A DNA stretch of 41,015 nt from contig NZ_FQVF01000021.1 of NCBI RefSeq assembly GCF_900129155.1, positions 1 to 41,015 of the forward strand, in the 5' to 3' direction. The notes below the pieces were generated by a model. The model searched no databases, was not told the DNA's origin, and saw only the letters and a list, made by a program, of their open reading frames with translations. The translations under genes were made by a program, and so were the position numbers. The DNA comes from Marinomonas polaris DSM 16579. GTDB taxonomy: Bacteria; Pseudomonadota; Gammaproteobacteria; Pseudomonadales; Marinomonadaceae. Each line of letters starts with the position of its first letter. The first letter of the stretch is position 1. Shown here piece by piece: positions 1 through 7,879 of the stretch.

Positions 1-127
1 CTAATTCTTGATAGCCTTGTTTTGTGTTCTTTAAGACCTTGGTTTTCTGCTTATTTTTGACCACGTCGCGTAACCAACTAACATCTAACTTTTCTTTACC
101 AACATCAATGCCAATAAAAGCCTTCAT
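1..127 (-). CDS. IS110-family transposase, N-terminal fragment (cut by window edge)
   Basis: Read on the minus strand from the ATG at 125-127, the first 42 codons begin MKAFIGIDVGKEKLDVSWL. This is the start of the RuvC-like DEDD domain of IS110-family recombinases, with the first catalytic Asp in the GIDV motif (residue 8). A good ribosome binding site (GGGGAG) lies about 8 bases upstream of the start. The rest of the gene, including the C-terminal catalytic Ser domain, is outside the window, so I cannot say whether the copy is intact or whether it belongs to the IS110 or IS1111 subgroup. These enzymes insert their element without classical DDE chemistry. Confidence 0.78.
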   Translation of the reverse strand, partial: MKAFIGIDVGKEKLDVSWLRDVVKNKQKTKVLKNTKQGYQEL

Positions 128-419
128 CTCTATCTACTCCCCTTGTACATGCAGCATCACCCTTACCTGGGGTGCTAGGATACCATTCAGTTTAATGGAG
201 GTTAGGAAATCAGGGCTCAATCTACAAAACAGCATCTTTGTGCTCAGGTCGCGCACGAGCTCACCGATTTCCCGATGCGATAAGTGCTAGCTAAACACTC
301 ATCAAGAAGAGATACAAGGTCGTGCTTTAGCGCGTCAAGGGTTTTGGTTTGGTTTAACTAGGCTTTTGATGGCCTAAAGACCGACCTACAATTCATGATT
401 AACCTTCTGATCTGGTGGG
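128..419 (-). other. Non-coding left flank of the IS110-family element, possible guide (bridge) RNA region
   Basis: This 292-bp stretch holds no convincing gene. It lies directly upstream of the transposase start on the minus strand, where IS110-group elements encode their structured bridge RNA. Two hairpins are visible: CCATT (183-187) pairing with AATGG (194-198) around a 6-base loop, and AGCATCACCC (153-162) pairing imperfectly with GGGGTGCT (169-176). The outer end of the element could not be fixed. No clear terminator for the converging bioA transcript was seen; a 5-bp stem TAGGC/GCCTA near 359-375 is the only candidate. Confidence 0.35.
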
Positions 420-1718
420 TTAACAAGGCTCTTCACTTACTACTTGGTAGATGGCTTTAGCCAATGCTTGCACCTGTTGTTGGCTAATAACATAAGGTGG
501 CATTAAGTAAATAAGCTTACCAAAAGGTCTCACCCAAACGCCTAGTTCGACGAACTTAGGTTGAATTTCATGTAGGTTAATCGCGTTTTTTAACTCTACA
601 ACTCCAATGCCGCCAAGGCAGCGGACTTCTTTTACTTGCTCAAGCTGCTCGCATGGCTCCAGCGCTTCCTTCATCCATGTTTCTAGCTGAGATATTTTTT
701 CTGGAATATTATATTCGCTTAGAACGGATAAGCTGGCGTTGGCAGCGGAGCAGGCGAGAGGATTTCCCATGAAGGTTGGACCATGCATGAATACGCCACC
801 ATTGTCGCTGATACCAAGTGCCACTTTATCATTTGTTAAAGTGGCGGCCAGCGTCATATAGCCGCCTGTTAACGCTTTGCCAACGCACATGATGTCGGGA
901 CAGATATTGGTGTGATCTGTCGCGAAAAGCTTGCCTGTACGGCCAAAACCTGTGGCAATTTCATCGAAAATTAACAAGATCTCGAATTCGTCACAAAGTG
1001 CTCGAATGTGATTTAAATAATCTGGATTATAAAAGCGCATACCGCCAGCATTTTGTACAACTGGCTCGATAATAAAGCCTGCTATATGTTGGTGATTCTC
1101 TTCAATTGTCTTACGAATTTCGTCTAGGTATTCGGCTTTTATTGGTTCGCTGAGGCCAGTTGGTGGTGGCGAGATAAAGAATTGTTGTGTCAGCGCACCA
1201 GTGAATAAATTGTGCATACCATTTTCAGGATCGCATACTGACATAGCAGCGAATGTATCACCATGGTAGCCGCTTTTGGGGGTAACAAAAAACTGCTTGT
1301 TAGGTTTGTCTTGAGTATTCCAATATTGAATGGCCATTTTTAATGCCACTTCAACGGAAACAGAACCAGAGTCAGAGAAGAAAACACGTTGCAATTCAGT
1401 CGGTGTAATAGTGATAAGTTTTTCTGCGAGCTCGATAGCAGGTTTGTGGGTTAGGCCACCAAACATGACGTGAGAAAACTGTGATAATTGCGCTTGGATT
1501 GCGGCATTCATAGTTGGGTGATTGTAGCCATGAATAACACTCCACCAAGAAGACATGCCATCGATCAGTGTGCGTCCGTCGCTTAAGGTTATTTCGCAGC
1601 CCGAAGCTTTTTCGACCAGAAAATGCGGGCTGGGTTTGCTCATTGAAGTGTATGGATGCCACAGAAGTTGCTTGTCTAAGTCTAGATATTCTTGATCTGT
1701 TTTCATGATGTTCACCAT
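420..1718 (-). CDS. bioA: Adenosylmethionine-8-amino-7-oxononanoate aminotransferase (BioA)
   Basis: This PLP-dependent class III aminotransferase converts KAPA to DAPA with S-adenosylmethionine as amino donor, the third step of the biotin ring pathway, in the cytoplasm. The 432-residue length is normal for BioA. Visible signatures are WHPYTSM near the N terminus, GMSSWWSVIHGYNHP, the cofactor-binding FDEIATGFGRTG, and the Schiff-base lysine in CVGKALTGGYM at about residue 281. Two in-frame starts exist: ATG at 1718 and a second ATG at 1706 giving MKTDQEYL. Neither has a strong ribosome binding site, and the second fits the family's usual start a little better. It follows the comF-like gene by 65 bp on the same strand and is probably co-transcribed with it, away from the divergent bioBFHCD operon. 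Confidence 0.96.
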   Translation of the reverse strand: MVNIMKTDQEYLDLDKQLLWHPYTSMSKPSPHFLVEKASGCEITLSDGRTLIDGMSSWWSVIHGYNHPTMNAAIQAQLSQFSHVMFGGLTHKPAIELAEKLITITPTELQRVFFSDSGSVSVEVALKMAIQYWNTQDKPNKQFFVTPKSGYHGDTFAAMSVCDPENGMHNLFTGALTQQFFISPPPTGLSEPIKAEYLDEIRKTIEENHQHIAGFIIEPVVQNAGGMRFYNPDYLNHIRALCDEFEILLIFDEIATGFGRTGKLFATDHTNICPDIMCVGKALTGGYMTLAATLTNDKVALGISDNGGVFMHGPTFMGNPLACSAANASLSVLSEYNIPEKISQLETWMKEALEPCEQLEQVKEVRCLGGIGVVELKNAINLHEIQPKFVELGVWVRPFGKLIYLMPPYVISQQQVQALAKAIYQVVSEEPC

Positions 1719-1783
1719 TGCTTTGTTGGGGGCATAGTAAACAAAGGTGTCTTCTGTGGCTAGGCTGATATCTTTGCTTATGA

Positions 1784-2530
1784 TTAGTATTCTTTATCTG
1801 GTGTTCGGGCAATGACCCAAATATCAACTCGTTCTGCGCCAGCTTTTAAGAGTAATTTAGTGCAATTTTCAATCGTACTTCCTGTGGTCATTACATCGTC
1901 AAATAAGGCGACATGTTTGGCTATAGGTCCATCAAGTTGATAGCTACTTTGAGGGCTTTTTAGTCGCTCTTTTCGGCTTAATGAGTGCTGAGCTTTAGTG
2001 TTTTTGATTTTTTTGAGTGGGTTATGTTTAGGAAGAGTAGGGCATTTTTCACCCAGAAGCTCTTTGAGGTTTTTCCTTAATTGAGTGGCCATGGCTCTTG
2101 TTTGACAAAATCCGCGCTCTTTGATTCGGCTTGGATGGCTTGGTACATAGAGTATTTGTTCTGGCCAGCTCTCCGGTGGATATGATTCGATGAGGTGTTT
2201 GCTTAATCGATACATGAGTGGTCGTATGTAATGAGTTCCTTGATTGAATTTGATGCTGTGTATCAGGGTCTTTATGATGCCTTCGAATCGATAAGGAGCA
2301 ATACATGTTCGATAAGGTGGAGGGTTGGTTTGGCATTGTCCACATGAAATACGGGTTCTATGAGTTGGGCGTTTGCAGTGCTGGCAGTACTTTAGGTTGG
2401 CTGGAAATCCTTCATGGCATGGATGGCAGAGCGAGCTCTGGCATTTTATATTGCAGATATAGCATTGATTTAAAAATAACCTCTTGTAAACCTCGGATAT
2501 TTTTGTTGTTGACAGTTTTTTCCAGTCCAT
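1784..2530 (-). CDS. comF: ComF/GntX-family phosphoribosyltransferase-like protein
   Basis: The 248-residue protein has two Cys-rich clusters at the N terminus (C23, C26, C30, C35, C38 and C49, C52, C63, C66), as in the zinc-binding double-zinc-ribbon of the ComF family. A phosphoribosyltransferase fold follows, with the PRPP-binding signature VALFDDVMTTGSTIENC at about residues 208-224. ComF homologues are needed for DNA uptake in some bacteria; in E. coli GntX/YhgH acts in use of DNA as nutrient. The biochemical role is not settled. It is divergent from bioB with only 38 bp between the two starts, and is followed by bioA. A GGAG motif about 8 bases upstream supports the start. Confidence 0.85.
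   Translation of the reverse strand: MDWKKLSTTKISEVYKRLFLNQCYICNIKCQSSLCHPCHEGFPANLKYCQHCKRPTHRTRISCGQCQTNPPPYRTCIAPYRFEGIIKTLIHSIKFNQGTHYIRPLMYRLSKHLIESYPPESWPEQILYVPSHPSRIKERGFCQTRAMATQLRKNLKELLGEKCPTLPKHNPLKKIKNTKAQHSLSRKERLKSPQSSYQLDGPIAKHVALFDDVMTTGSTIENCTKLLLKAGAERVDIWVIARTPDKEY
2484..2515. promoter_or_regulatory. Candidate BirA operator upstream of bioB
   Basis: TTGTAAACC at 2484-2492 matches the left half of the published BirA consensus exactly. After 14 bases comes TGTTGACAG (2507-2515), matching 6 of 9 positions of the right half GGTTTACAA. The spacing is that of known gammaproteobacterial sites and the right half overlaps the -35 box of the proposed bioB promoter, as expected for repression. 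It lies inside the 5' end of the comF coding region. Confidence 0.45.
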
Positions 2531-2536
2531 TAGTAT
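2509..2536 (+). promoter_or_regulatory. Sigma-70 type promoter for the bioBFHCD operon
   Basis: A perfect -35 TTGACA (2509-2514) and a -10 TAGTAT (2531-2536) are separated by 16 bp. Transcription would start near 2543, leaving a leader of about 26 bases before the bioB ATG at 2569, which is preceded by GAGGA at 2560-2564. Confidence 0.55.
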
Positions 2537-2568
2537 TGCTCCATTAATTTTTCTGGATCGAGGATACT

Positions 2569-3663
2569 ATGTCTTTAAGTATGTCTACAAATACGTCTGT
2601 AGCGAATATGTCTATAAACAATATGAGCGCACCGCGTTTTGATTGGACTCATGCGGAAATAAAAGCACTGTTTGATTTACCCTTTATGGATTTGATGTTT
2701 CGAGCTCAGATTGTCCATAGGGAAAACTTTGCACCGAATGAAGTGCAAGTTAGTACGCTTTTATCGATTAAAACTGGCGCTTGTCCAGAAGATTGTAAGT
2801 ACTGTCCGCAAAGTGGTCATTACAATACTGAACTTGAAAAAGAAAAGTTAATGGAAGTGCAAAAGGTGCTTGAAGAAGCAGCTTTGGCAAAAGAAAAAGG
2901 TGCAAGCCGTTTCTGTATGGGCGCGGCATGGAAGCATCCTTCCGAGAAAGATTTTCCTTATGTGCTTGAAATGATTAAGGGTGTTAAATCTTTAGGCTTA
3001 GAGTCTTGTGTGACGCTAGGTTCTTTAAATGATGATCAGGCGAAGCGCTTATCAGAAGTAGGTTTGGATTATTACAACCACAACCTAGATACCTCTGCTG
3101 AGTTCTACGACAGCATTATTACCACTCGTACTTATCAAGATCGCTTGGATACGCTGTCTCGTGTTCGTGATTCAGGTATCAAACTTTGTTGTGGCGGCAT
3201 TATGGGCATGGGTGAAGAGCAAAAAGATCGCGTAGGTCTGTTGCGTCAACTTTCTCAAATGACACCGCATCCGGAAAGTGTGCCAATCAATATGTTGGTT
3301 AAAGTTGAAGGGACGCCGCTAGAAAATGTTGATGATCTAGATACGTTTGAATTCATTCGTACGATTGCTGTAGCGCGTATTTTAATGCCTAAGTCGCATG
3401 TTCGATTGTCTGCTGGTCGACAAGGTATGAATGAACAAACTCAAGCCTTGTGCTTTATGGCGGGCGCCAACTCTATTTTCTACGGTGAAAAACTGTTAAC
3501 AACTGGTAACCCCGAAGCCGATAAAGACATGGCGTTGTTTGCTAATCTGGGCATCAATCCAGAGAAGCGCGAAGAGCATTCAGATGCTGCAGTAGCTGAA
3601 GCCATTGCAGCGCAAGCAGTAAAACAAGAAGAGTCTAAGTTGTTTTATGAAGCTAGCGTCTAA
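2569..3663 (+). CDS. bioB: Biotin synthase (BioB)
   Basis: This radical-SAM enzyme inserts sulfur into dethiobiotin to form biotin. The [4Fe-4S] cluster motif CxxxCxxC is at C72, C76 and C79 ([13 protein letters not shown]); YNHNLDTS and the C-terminal RLSAGR motif, which holds the arginine that contacts the second cluster, are also present. The length of 364 is typical with a short N-terminal extension rich in Ser, Asn and Met. The start at 2569 is supported by GAGGA five to nine bases upstream; later in-frame ATGs (for example at MSAPRFDW) cannot be excluded. It is the first gene of a tightly packed operon and overlaps bioF by 17 bp. Confidence 0.97.
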   Translation: MSLSMSTNTSVANMSINNMSAPRFDWTHAEIKALFDLPFMDLMFRAQIVHRENFAPNEVQVSTLLSIKTGACPEDCKYCPQSGHYNTELEKEKLMEVQKVLEEAALAKEKGASRFCMGAAWKHPSEKDFPYVLEMIKGVKSLGLESCVTLGSLNDDQAKRLSEVGLDYYNHNLDTSAEFYDSIITTRTYQDRLDTLSRVRDSGIKLCCGGIMGMGEEQKDRVGLLRQLSQMTPHPESVPINMLVKVEGTPLENVDDLDTFEFIRTIAVARILMPKSHVRLSAGRQGMNEQTQALCFMAGANSIFYGEKLLTTGNPEADKDMALFANLGINPEKREEHSDAAVAEAIAAQAVKQEESKLFYEASV

Positions 3664-4858
3664 TACGCCGGATTGGGTGTTGGCCGCGCTTGAAGAGCGT
3701 CGCCAGCAGGACTTAATGCGTCGTACCATTACGCTAGATAGCCCTCAAATACCGCATACTAAAATATATTCTCAAAACTATACGGCGTTTTGTTCAAACG
3801 ATTATCTAGGTTTGGCCAATCATCCTAAGCTGATTAAGGCGATGAATAATACCGCTGAAGCCTATGGTGTTGGCGGTGGCTCGTCTCACTTGGTGTGTGG
3901 ACATTTAGCTCCGCATCAGGCGCTGGAAGAAGCCTTGGCGGATTGGCTAGGTTATGAGCGAGTCATGTTGTTTAGTACCGGTTATATGGCGAACCTTGGC
4001 GTGATTTCTGCGCTCGCGGATAAAAATCGTCCCGTAGTACAAGACAAACTTAATCATGCGTCTTTAATAGATGGCGCTTTGTTGGCACAAGCACCGTTGC
4101 GCCGTTATTTGCATGGTGATGTGGAAAGTGCGCAAAAGTTGATTGCTAGGTCCGCACCGGGTGGTTTGTTGATCACCGATGGGGTTTTCAGCATGGATGG
4201 TGATATTGCACCTTTGTCTGAATTGTCTCAGTTGGCTAATCAACATGATTGGATGTTCGTGGTGGATGATGCTCATGGGTTGGGGTGTCTTGGTGAAAAC
4301 GGTAGAGGTTGTTTGGCGCTAGAGGGACTGGACGCAACAAGTTTGCCTATCTTGGTTGGCACTTTGGGTAAGGCGTTTGGAACCGCTGGAGCATTTGTGG
4401 CGACATCTAATGATTATGCGGATTATCTCACTCAATTTGCTCGGCCTTATGTGTATACCACGGCTATGTCGCCAGCGATTGCAGGAGCTACTTTGGCTTC
4501 GTTGCAGCTTATTCAGTCTGCAGAAGGTCAGGAAAGGCGAGATAGACTAGCTCGGCATATTACTTATTTTCGTCAAAGAGTTCAGTTGCTTCCGGTTGAA
4601 TTGATGCCTTCAAATACCGCTATTCAGCCGATTGTCATTGGCGATAGTAAAGCGGCGATTCAAATTAGTGAGCAATTAAAAACTCTTGGAATCTGGTGTA
4701 CAGCAATTCGTCCACCGACAGTGCCGATAGGCAGTGCTCGTTTAAGAATTACCTTAAGTGCCGCCCACTCTGATGAAGATTTAGTGTTATTATGCGATTC
4801 ACTCGAAAAAGTTTTAACAGCGAAACTTTTAAACGCAAAACGTTTAAATCCAAAGTAA
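3647..4858 (+). CDS. bioF: 8-amino-7-oxononanoate synthase (BioF)
   Basis: This PLP-dependent alpha-oxoamine synthase condenses pimeloyl-ACP with L-alanine to make KAPA, releasing CO2. It has 403 residues. Family landmarks include [25 protein letters not shown], the cofactor-binding aspartate in VVDDAHGLG (residues 205-213), and the PLP lysine K242 in [11 protein letters not shown]. Its start lies inside the end of bioB (17-bp overlap), which suggests translational coupling. The C-terminal tail [10 protein letters not shown] is unremarkable. bioH follows after 12 bp. Confidence 0.96.
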   Translation: MKLASNTPDWVLAALEERRQQDLMRRTITLDSPQIPHTKIYSQNYTAFCSNDYLGLANHPKLIKAMNNTAEAYGVGGGSSHLVCGHLAPHQALEEALADWLGYERVMLFSTGYMANLGVISALADKNRPVVQDKLNHASLIDGALLAQAPLRRYLHGDVESAQKLIARSAPGGLLITDGVFSMDGDIAPLSELSQLANQHDWMFVVDDAHGLGCLGENGRGCLALEGLDATSLPILVGTLGKAFGTAGAFVATSNDYADYLTQFARPYVYTTAMSPAIAGATLASLQLIQSAEGQERRDRLARHITYFRQRVQLLPVELMPSNTAIQPIVIGDSKAAIQISEQLKTLGIWCTAIRPPTVPIGSARLRITLSAAHSDEDLVLLCDSLEKVLTAKLLNAKRLNPK

Positions 4859-4870
4859 CAGAGGGGCAGC

Positions 4871-5674
4871 ATGCGAGCACGTATTGAAACAGAAGCTTTT
4901 GGAGATTCGTCTAATCAGTCTATTTTTATGGTCTCTGGTTGGGCAATGCCAAAAGAGGTGATGCGTTCTTTTGCTTTGCGTCTGAGTCAGCGCTTTTATG
5001 TTGTGGTGGCGAACTTGCCAGGTATTTCACTTGATGAACAATGGATTTCTCGCTCCCGCATTGGTCCTAATTACGATATCGCTGCCTTGTCTGAACAACT
5101 AATTGAAGTTGCTCCAAGAGAAGCGTGGTGGATTGGTTGGTCTCTGGGTGGGATGGTATCTGCTTATGTTGCCGCGCGTCGTTCTAGTCGAGTGCTTGGT
5201 TTGATTACCCTGTCGTCTTCCCCGAGCTTTATTAAACGAGAAAACTGGGAAGATGCGATGGCTGTCGAGGATTTTGATGCCTTTGCCGCCTTAGTTGAGC
5301 AGTCGCCAGAAGAAGGGCTTAAGCGTTTTGTTATGTTGCAGGCTAAAGGTGCGGATAATGAGCGAGCTTTGATTAAGCAATTACAGGCTTTTTTGCCAGT
5401 TAAAACCTTGAGTCGCCCCGCTCTGATTGGCGGACTTAGGTTGTTAAAGTCGTTGGATGTGCGTCGCGAATGGTCGCTTTTGGATCTTCCTAATCTACAT
5501 CTATTGGGTGGCAAGGATGCGTTGGTTTCTAGTAAATCATTAGAGCAACAAGCTGATGTAAATCCTTTGCAGCAATGTGTTGTACTGTCAAATTGTGCAC
5601 ATCAGTCTTTTCTTGAAGATGAAGAGACTTGTGCGCGTCATATAGAAAACTTTATCGATGCTAATAACACCTGA
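4871..5674 (+). CDS. bioH: Pimeloyl-ACP methyl ester carboxylesterase (BioH)
   Basis: This alpha/beta hydrolase removes the methyl group from pimeloyl-ACP methyl ester, ending the disguised fatty-acid route to pimelate. The nucleophile elbow is GWSLGG with S91; the acid is probably the Asp in GGKDALVS and the histidine lies in NCAHQSFLED. The oxyanion region reads SGWAMPKEV near residue 23. It is 267 residues long, close to E. coli BioH, though fairly divergent. A strong ribosome binding site GAGGGG precedes the ATG. Its position between bioF and bioC supports the BioH role over other esterases. The end overlaps the bioC start by 17 bp. Confidence 0.88.
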   Translation: MRARIETEAFGDSSNQSIFMVSGWAMPKEVMRSFALRLSQRFYVVVANLPGISLDEQWISRSRIGPNYDIAALSEQLIEVAPREAWWIGWSLGGMVSAYVAARRSSRVLGLITLSSSPSFIKRENWEDAMAVEDFDAFAALVEQSPEEGLKRFVMLQAKGADNERALIKQLQAFLPVKTLSRPALIGGLRLLKSLDVRREWSLLDLPNLHLLGGKDALVSSKSLEQQADVNPLQQCVVLSNCAHQSFLEDEETCARHIENFIDANNT

Positions 5675-6476
5675 TATATCTGCGCTTAGCTACAAACGAC
5701 AGCTGGCTAAGCGTTTTGATCGCGCTTCTCAATCCTATGATTCTTATGCTGACTTCCAAAAAATTGTACTAGAGCGTCTTTTAGCGATGTTGCCTTTAAA
5801 TCAGGCTGATGTCGTACTTGATCTTGGTACAGGAACAGGTCAAGCGCTCGGAATCTTGTCTGAACAATTAAATCCTAAGTGCAGCATTGCGCTCGACTTG
5901 TCGCCACAGATGTTAGCAGTGGCAAATGAGCGTTTTTCTTCTTTGCACAACACTCATTATGTTTGTGCGGATGCTGAACGATTGCCTATTCAGGATAGAT
6001 CGTGTGATTTAGTGTTTTCGAGTCTTGCTATTCAATGGTGTCTTAGTCCTTTAGATTTGTTTAAAGAACTTTATCGTGTCATAAGGCCCGGTGGCTATGT
6101 GATTTTTTCAACGCTTTCACAAGGCTCTATGCCTGAAATTAGTAAAGCTTGGTTTGGTTTGGATAATAAAGAACATGTTCATCAATATATGGCATCGGAT
6201 GCACTTTTAGATTGTATTCGCGCCTCTGAGTTGAACCTTTTGTCCTCCCAGTTATCAGATATTTCTATGTGGTTTGATTCACCTGAAAGTGCTATTTATT
6301 CATTGAAAAAAGTGGGCGCTAGTCTGATTGCTTCTGATGGGGATCAGTCGGTATCGCCAAGTAAGTGGAAGGCATTTTTGCTTGAGTATGAAAAACAGCG
6401 GAACGAATTCGGAATTCCGTTGAGTTATCAAGTTTCGTTTGTGGTGGCTCAACGGCCTATCAATATTCAGGAGTAA
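5658..6476 (+). CDS. bioC: Malonyl-ACP O-methyltransferase (BioC)
   Basis: This SAM-dependent methyltransferase methylates malonyl-ACP (or -CoA) to prime pimelate synthesis on the fatty-acid machinery. The class I SAM motif VLDLGTGTGQ is at residues 53-62. Post-motifs are the acidic strand end ALDLSPQML and the CADAERLPI segment, and the start KRQLAKRFDRASQSYDSYA is characteristic of BioC. It has 272 residues. It overlaps bioH by 17 bp and bioD begins 3 bp after its stop, so the operon is translationally coupled. Confidence 0.94.
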   Translation: MLITPDISALSYKRQLAKRFDRASQSYDSYADFQKIVLERLLAMLPLNQADVVLDLGTGTGQALGILSEQLNPKCSIALDLSPQMLAVANERFSSLHNTHYVCADAERLPIQDRSCDLVFSSLAIQWCLSPLDLFKELYRVIRPGGYVIFSTLSQGSMPEISKAWFGLDNKEHVHQYMASDALLDCIRASELNLLSSQLSDISMWFDSPESAIYSLKKVGASLIASDGDQSVSPSKWKAFLLEYEKQRNEFGIPLSYQVSFVVAQRPINIQE

Positions 6477-6479
6477 TGG

Positions 6480-7157
6480 GTGAAAAAACGTTTTTTTGTA
6501 ACTGGTATTGATACTGATGCTGGCAAAACTTATGTCACCGTCGGTTTGCTGAAGGCTGCTAAGCGAGCTGGACTGAAAGCGATCGGACTTAAGCCGATTG
6601 CGGCAGGCGCAGATCGAGTTGAAGGTAATTTGCGTAATGATGACGCCTTACTTATTCAGCAGGCGAGCAGTGTCAAATTGGCCTATGAACAAGTGAATCC
6701 GGTTGTCTTAGAGGAGGCTATTGCACCTCATATTGCGGCAATGAAAGAGGGGCGTTTGGTGACGGCTTCTCGGTTAGAAGGCTTTATAAAAGGCACATTG
6801 CTTACGCCCCATGACCTTGCTTTAGTTGAAGGGGCTGGTGGTTGGCGAGTTCCATTGAACGATAGAGAGTTTCTTTCTGGCGTGGCGAAGTCTCTAGGCT
6901 TTCCAGTTATTATGGTTGTTAATATGAAGCTGGGGTGTTTGAATCATACGATATTAACCGCTGAAGCCATTGCTCGCGATGGTTTAGTTCTTGCTGGTTG
7001 GGTTGCCAATACAGGCGCAGAGAAAATGCCTTGTTATGAAGAGAATCTAGCGAGTCTTGCAGGAATGATATCCGCGCCATTATTAGGTACTTTGCCTTGG
7101 TGTGAAAGTGAGCTTGATTCGCAGCAAGTTTTTGATGAATTGTTGCTAGCGCTATAG
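6480..7157 (+). CDS. bioD: Dethiobiotin synthetase (BioD)
   Basis: This ATP-dependent enzyme closes the ureido ring of DAPA with CO2 to give dethiobiotin. The P-loop is GIDTDAGKTYVT near residues 9-20; KPIAAG and the VEGAGGWRVPL motif that contacts nucleotide and substrate are clear. The length of 225 is typical. It starts with GTG, with AGGAG in the end of bioC as ribosome binding site. It is the last gene of the bio operon. Its TAG stop runs directly into an inverted-repeat element, which may end the transcript. Confidence 0.96.
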   Translation: MKKRFFVTGIDTDAGKTYVTVGLLKAAKRAGLKAIGLKPIAAGADRVEGNLRNDDALLIQQASSVKLAYEQVNPVVLEEAIAPHIAAMKEGRLVTASRLEGFIKGTLLTPHDLALVEGAGGWRVPLNDREFLSGVAKSLGFPVIMVVNMKLGCLNHTILTAEAIARDGLVLAGWVANTGAEKMPCYEENLASLAGMISAPLLGTLPWCESELDSQQVFDELLLAL

Positions 7158-7298
7158 GAGACCTTCGCACAACTGCTGTGCTTGCCAATACTTTGTTAAA
7201 AATAGACTCGAAATGCTTATTTATAGCCCATAAACTCCGCTTTCTCGTCTATTTTTGCCTCGTCTTAGCTTCGCTCGCGACTTTGTGCAAAGGTCTCC
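7157..7298. mobile_element. MITE-like palindromic intergenic element
   Basis: Terminal inverted repeats of 16 bp lie at 7157-7172 (GGAGACCTTCGCACAA) and 7283-7298, matching at 15 of 16 positions. A nested inverted repeat AAAAATAGAC (7198-7207) / GTCTATTTTT (7247-7256) matches fully, and GCACA/TGTGC (7167-7181) forms a small hairpin inside the left arm. The 142-bp element has no open reading frame. It abuts the bioD stop codon, sharing its last G. It could be a non-autonomous transposable element or a REP-like repeat, and may also act as a terminator between the bio and flagellar operons. Copy number cannot be judged from this window. Confidence 0.6.
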
Positions 7299-7332
7299 AT
7301 GAGTTTTATGCGATGAAAAACATTGTTAATGC

Positions 7333-7363
7333 TTGAAAGTAAGCGGTAACTACGCATTATAAT
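7333..7363 (+). promoter_or_regulatory. Candidate sigma-70 promoter of the truncated fleQ-fleS-fleR operon, with overlapping dyad
   Basis: A perfect -10 TATAAT (7358-7363) follows TTGAAA (7333-7338) at 19 bp, a longer gap than optimal. The -35 region sits at the centre of a broken dyad: GTTA (7325-7328), GCTT (7331-7334), AAGC (7341-7344), TAAC (7347-7350). No sigma-54 -24/-12 motif was seen here. Confidence 0.4.
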
Positions 7364-7408
7364 AGAGTGATGATAAGAGTTGCTTATTTTTGAGGTTGAG
7401 GTGATGGC

Positions 7409-7879
7409 GTGAAAGCTTGGTTATGCGGTCTAGATGACGACGAAATTTCGAGTGTTTCCAGTATCTTGACCTTTATTGGAATTGAGCATGGCACATCGTT
7501 GACAGCATTTCATTTGCCAGATTTTGTGGTGCTGGGTAAGTCTGTGCGATCTTTTGAGTTGGATGAGATGATTCCTGTCATTTCACTTTGCGAATCAATG
7601 GATGTCGTTGGTGATTATAATGTTTGGTTTTGCCCACTACCTTGGCGTTCTCAAACGCTTTCCTCTGTATTGAAAGAAATAAAACAGTTACATACTTTTC
7701 CTCAGGCATCTGGCGTGAACTTGAATTTACATGTTCGCCATCTAGAGGCGCTTCTTATTCGTCAAGCTTTGGTGTCTACACAAGGTGTCGTCTCTAAAGC
7801 CGCGCAAAATCTACAAATACAACGTACAACGCTTATTGAAAAAATGCGTCGCTATAATATTGATAAATCGGAGTTTTAG
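7409..7879 (+). CDS. Truncated FleQ-like regulator: FleQ N-terminal domain plus Fis-type HTH, no AAA+ domain
   Basis: This 156-residue protein occupies the fleQ position upstream of fleS-fleR. Residues 1-96 resemble the degenerate receiver domain of FleQ/FlrA (SSILTFIGIEHG, IPVISLCE, then CPLPWRSQTLSSVLKEI). Residues 111-152 are a Fis-type helix-turn-helix ending IQRTTLIEKMRRYNI, very like the FleQ C terminus. Full FleQ is close to 490 residues. The central AAA+ ATPase, with Walker A, GAFTGA loop, c-di-GMP site and FleN contact surface, is absent with no frameshift, so this looks like a stable internal deletion rather than a pseudogene. It can be expected to bind DNA but not to activate sigma-54 polymerase. 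The start is GTG with GAGG upstream. Its stop overlaps the fleS start. Confidence 0.82.
   Translation: MKAWLCGLDDDEISSVSSILTFIGIEHGTSLTAFHLPDFVVLGKSVRSFELDEMIPVISLCESMDVVGDYNVWFCPLPWRSQTLSSVLKEIKQLHTFPQASGVNLNLHVRHLEALLIRQALVSTQGVVSKAAQNLQIQRTTLIEKMRRYNIDKSEF

Noticed and set aside
24..290. An 88-residue open frame on the plus strand
   Set aside because: It runs antisense to the IS110 transposase start and its upstream region, has no ribosome binding site and resembles no family.
1735..1766. A second BirA site before bioA (TAGTAAACA)
   Set aside because: Only 7 of 9 positions match and no right half-site is found at 14 or 15 bp.
1396..1827. A 143-residue minus-strand frame overlapping bioA and comF
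   Set aside because: It is an out-of-frame shadow of bioA; the bioA frame has clear motifs.
7409..7879. Mini-FleQ as a pseudogene
   Set aside because: The frame is intact, has a promoter and ribosome binding site, overlaps fleS by one base, and both end domains keep family residues; decay would normally leave frameshifts or stops.
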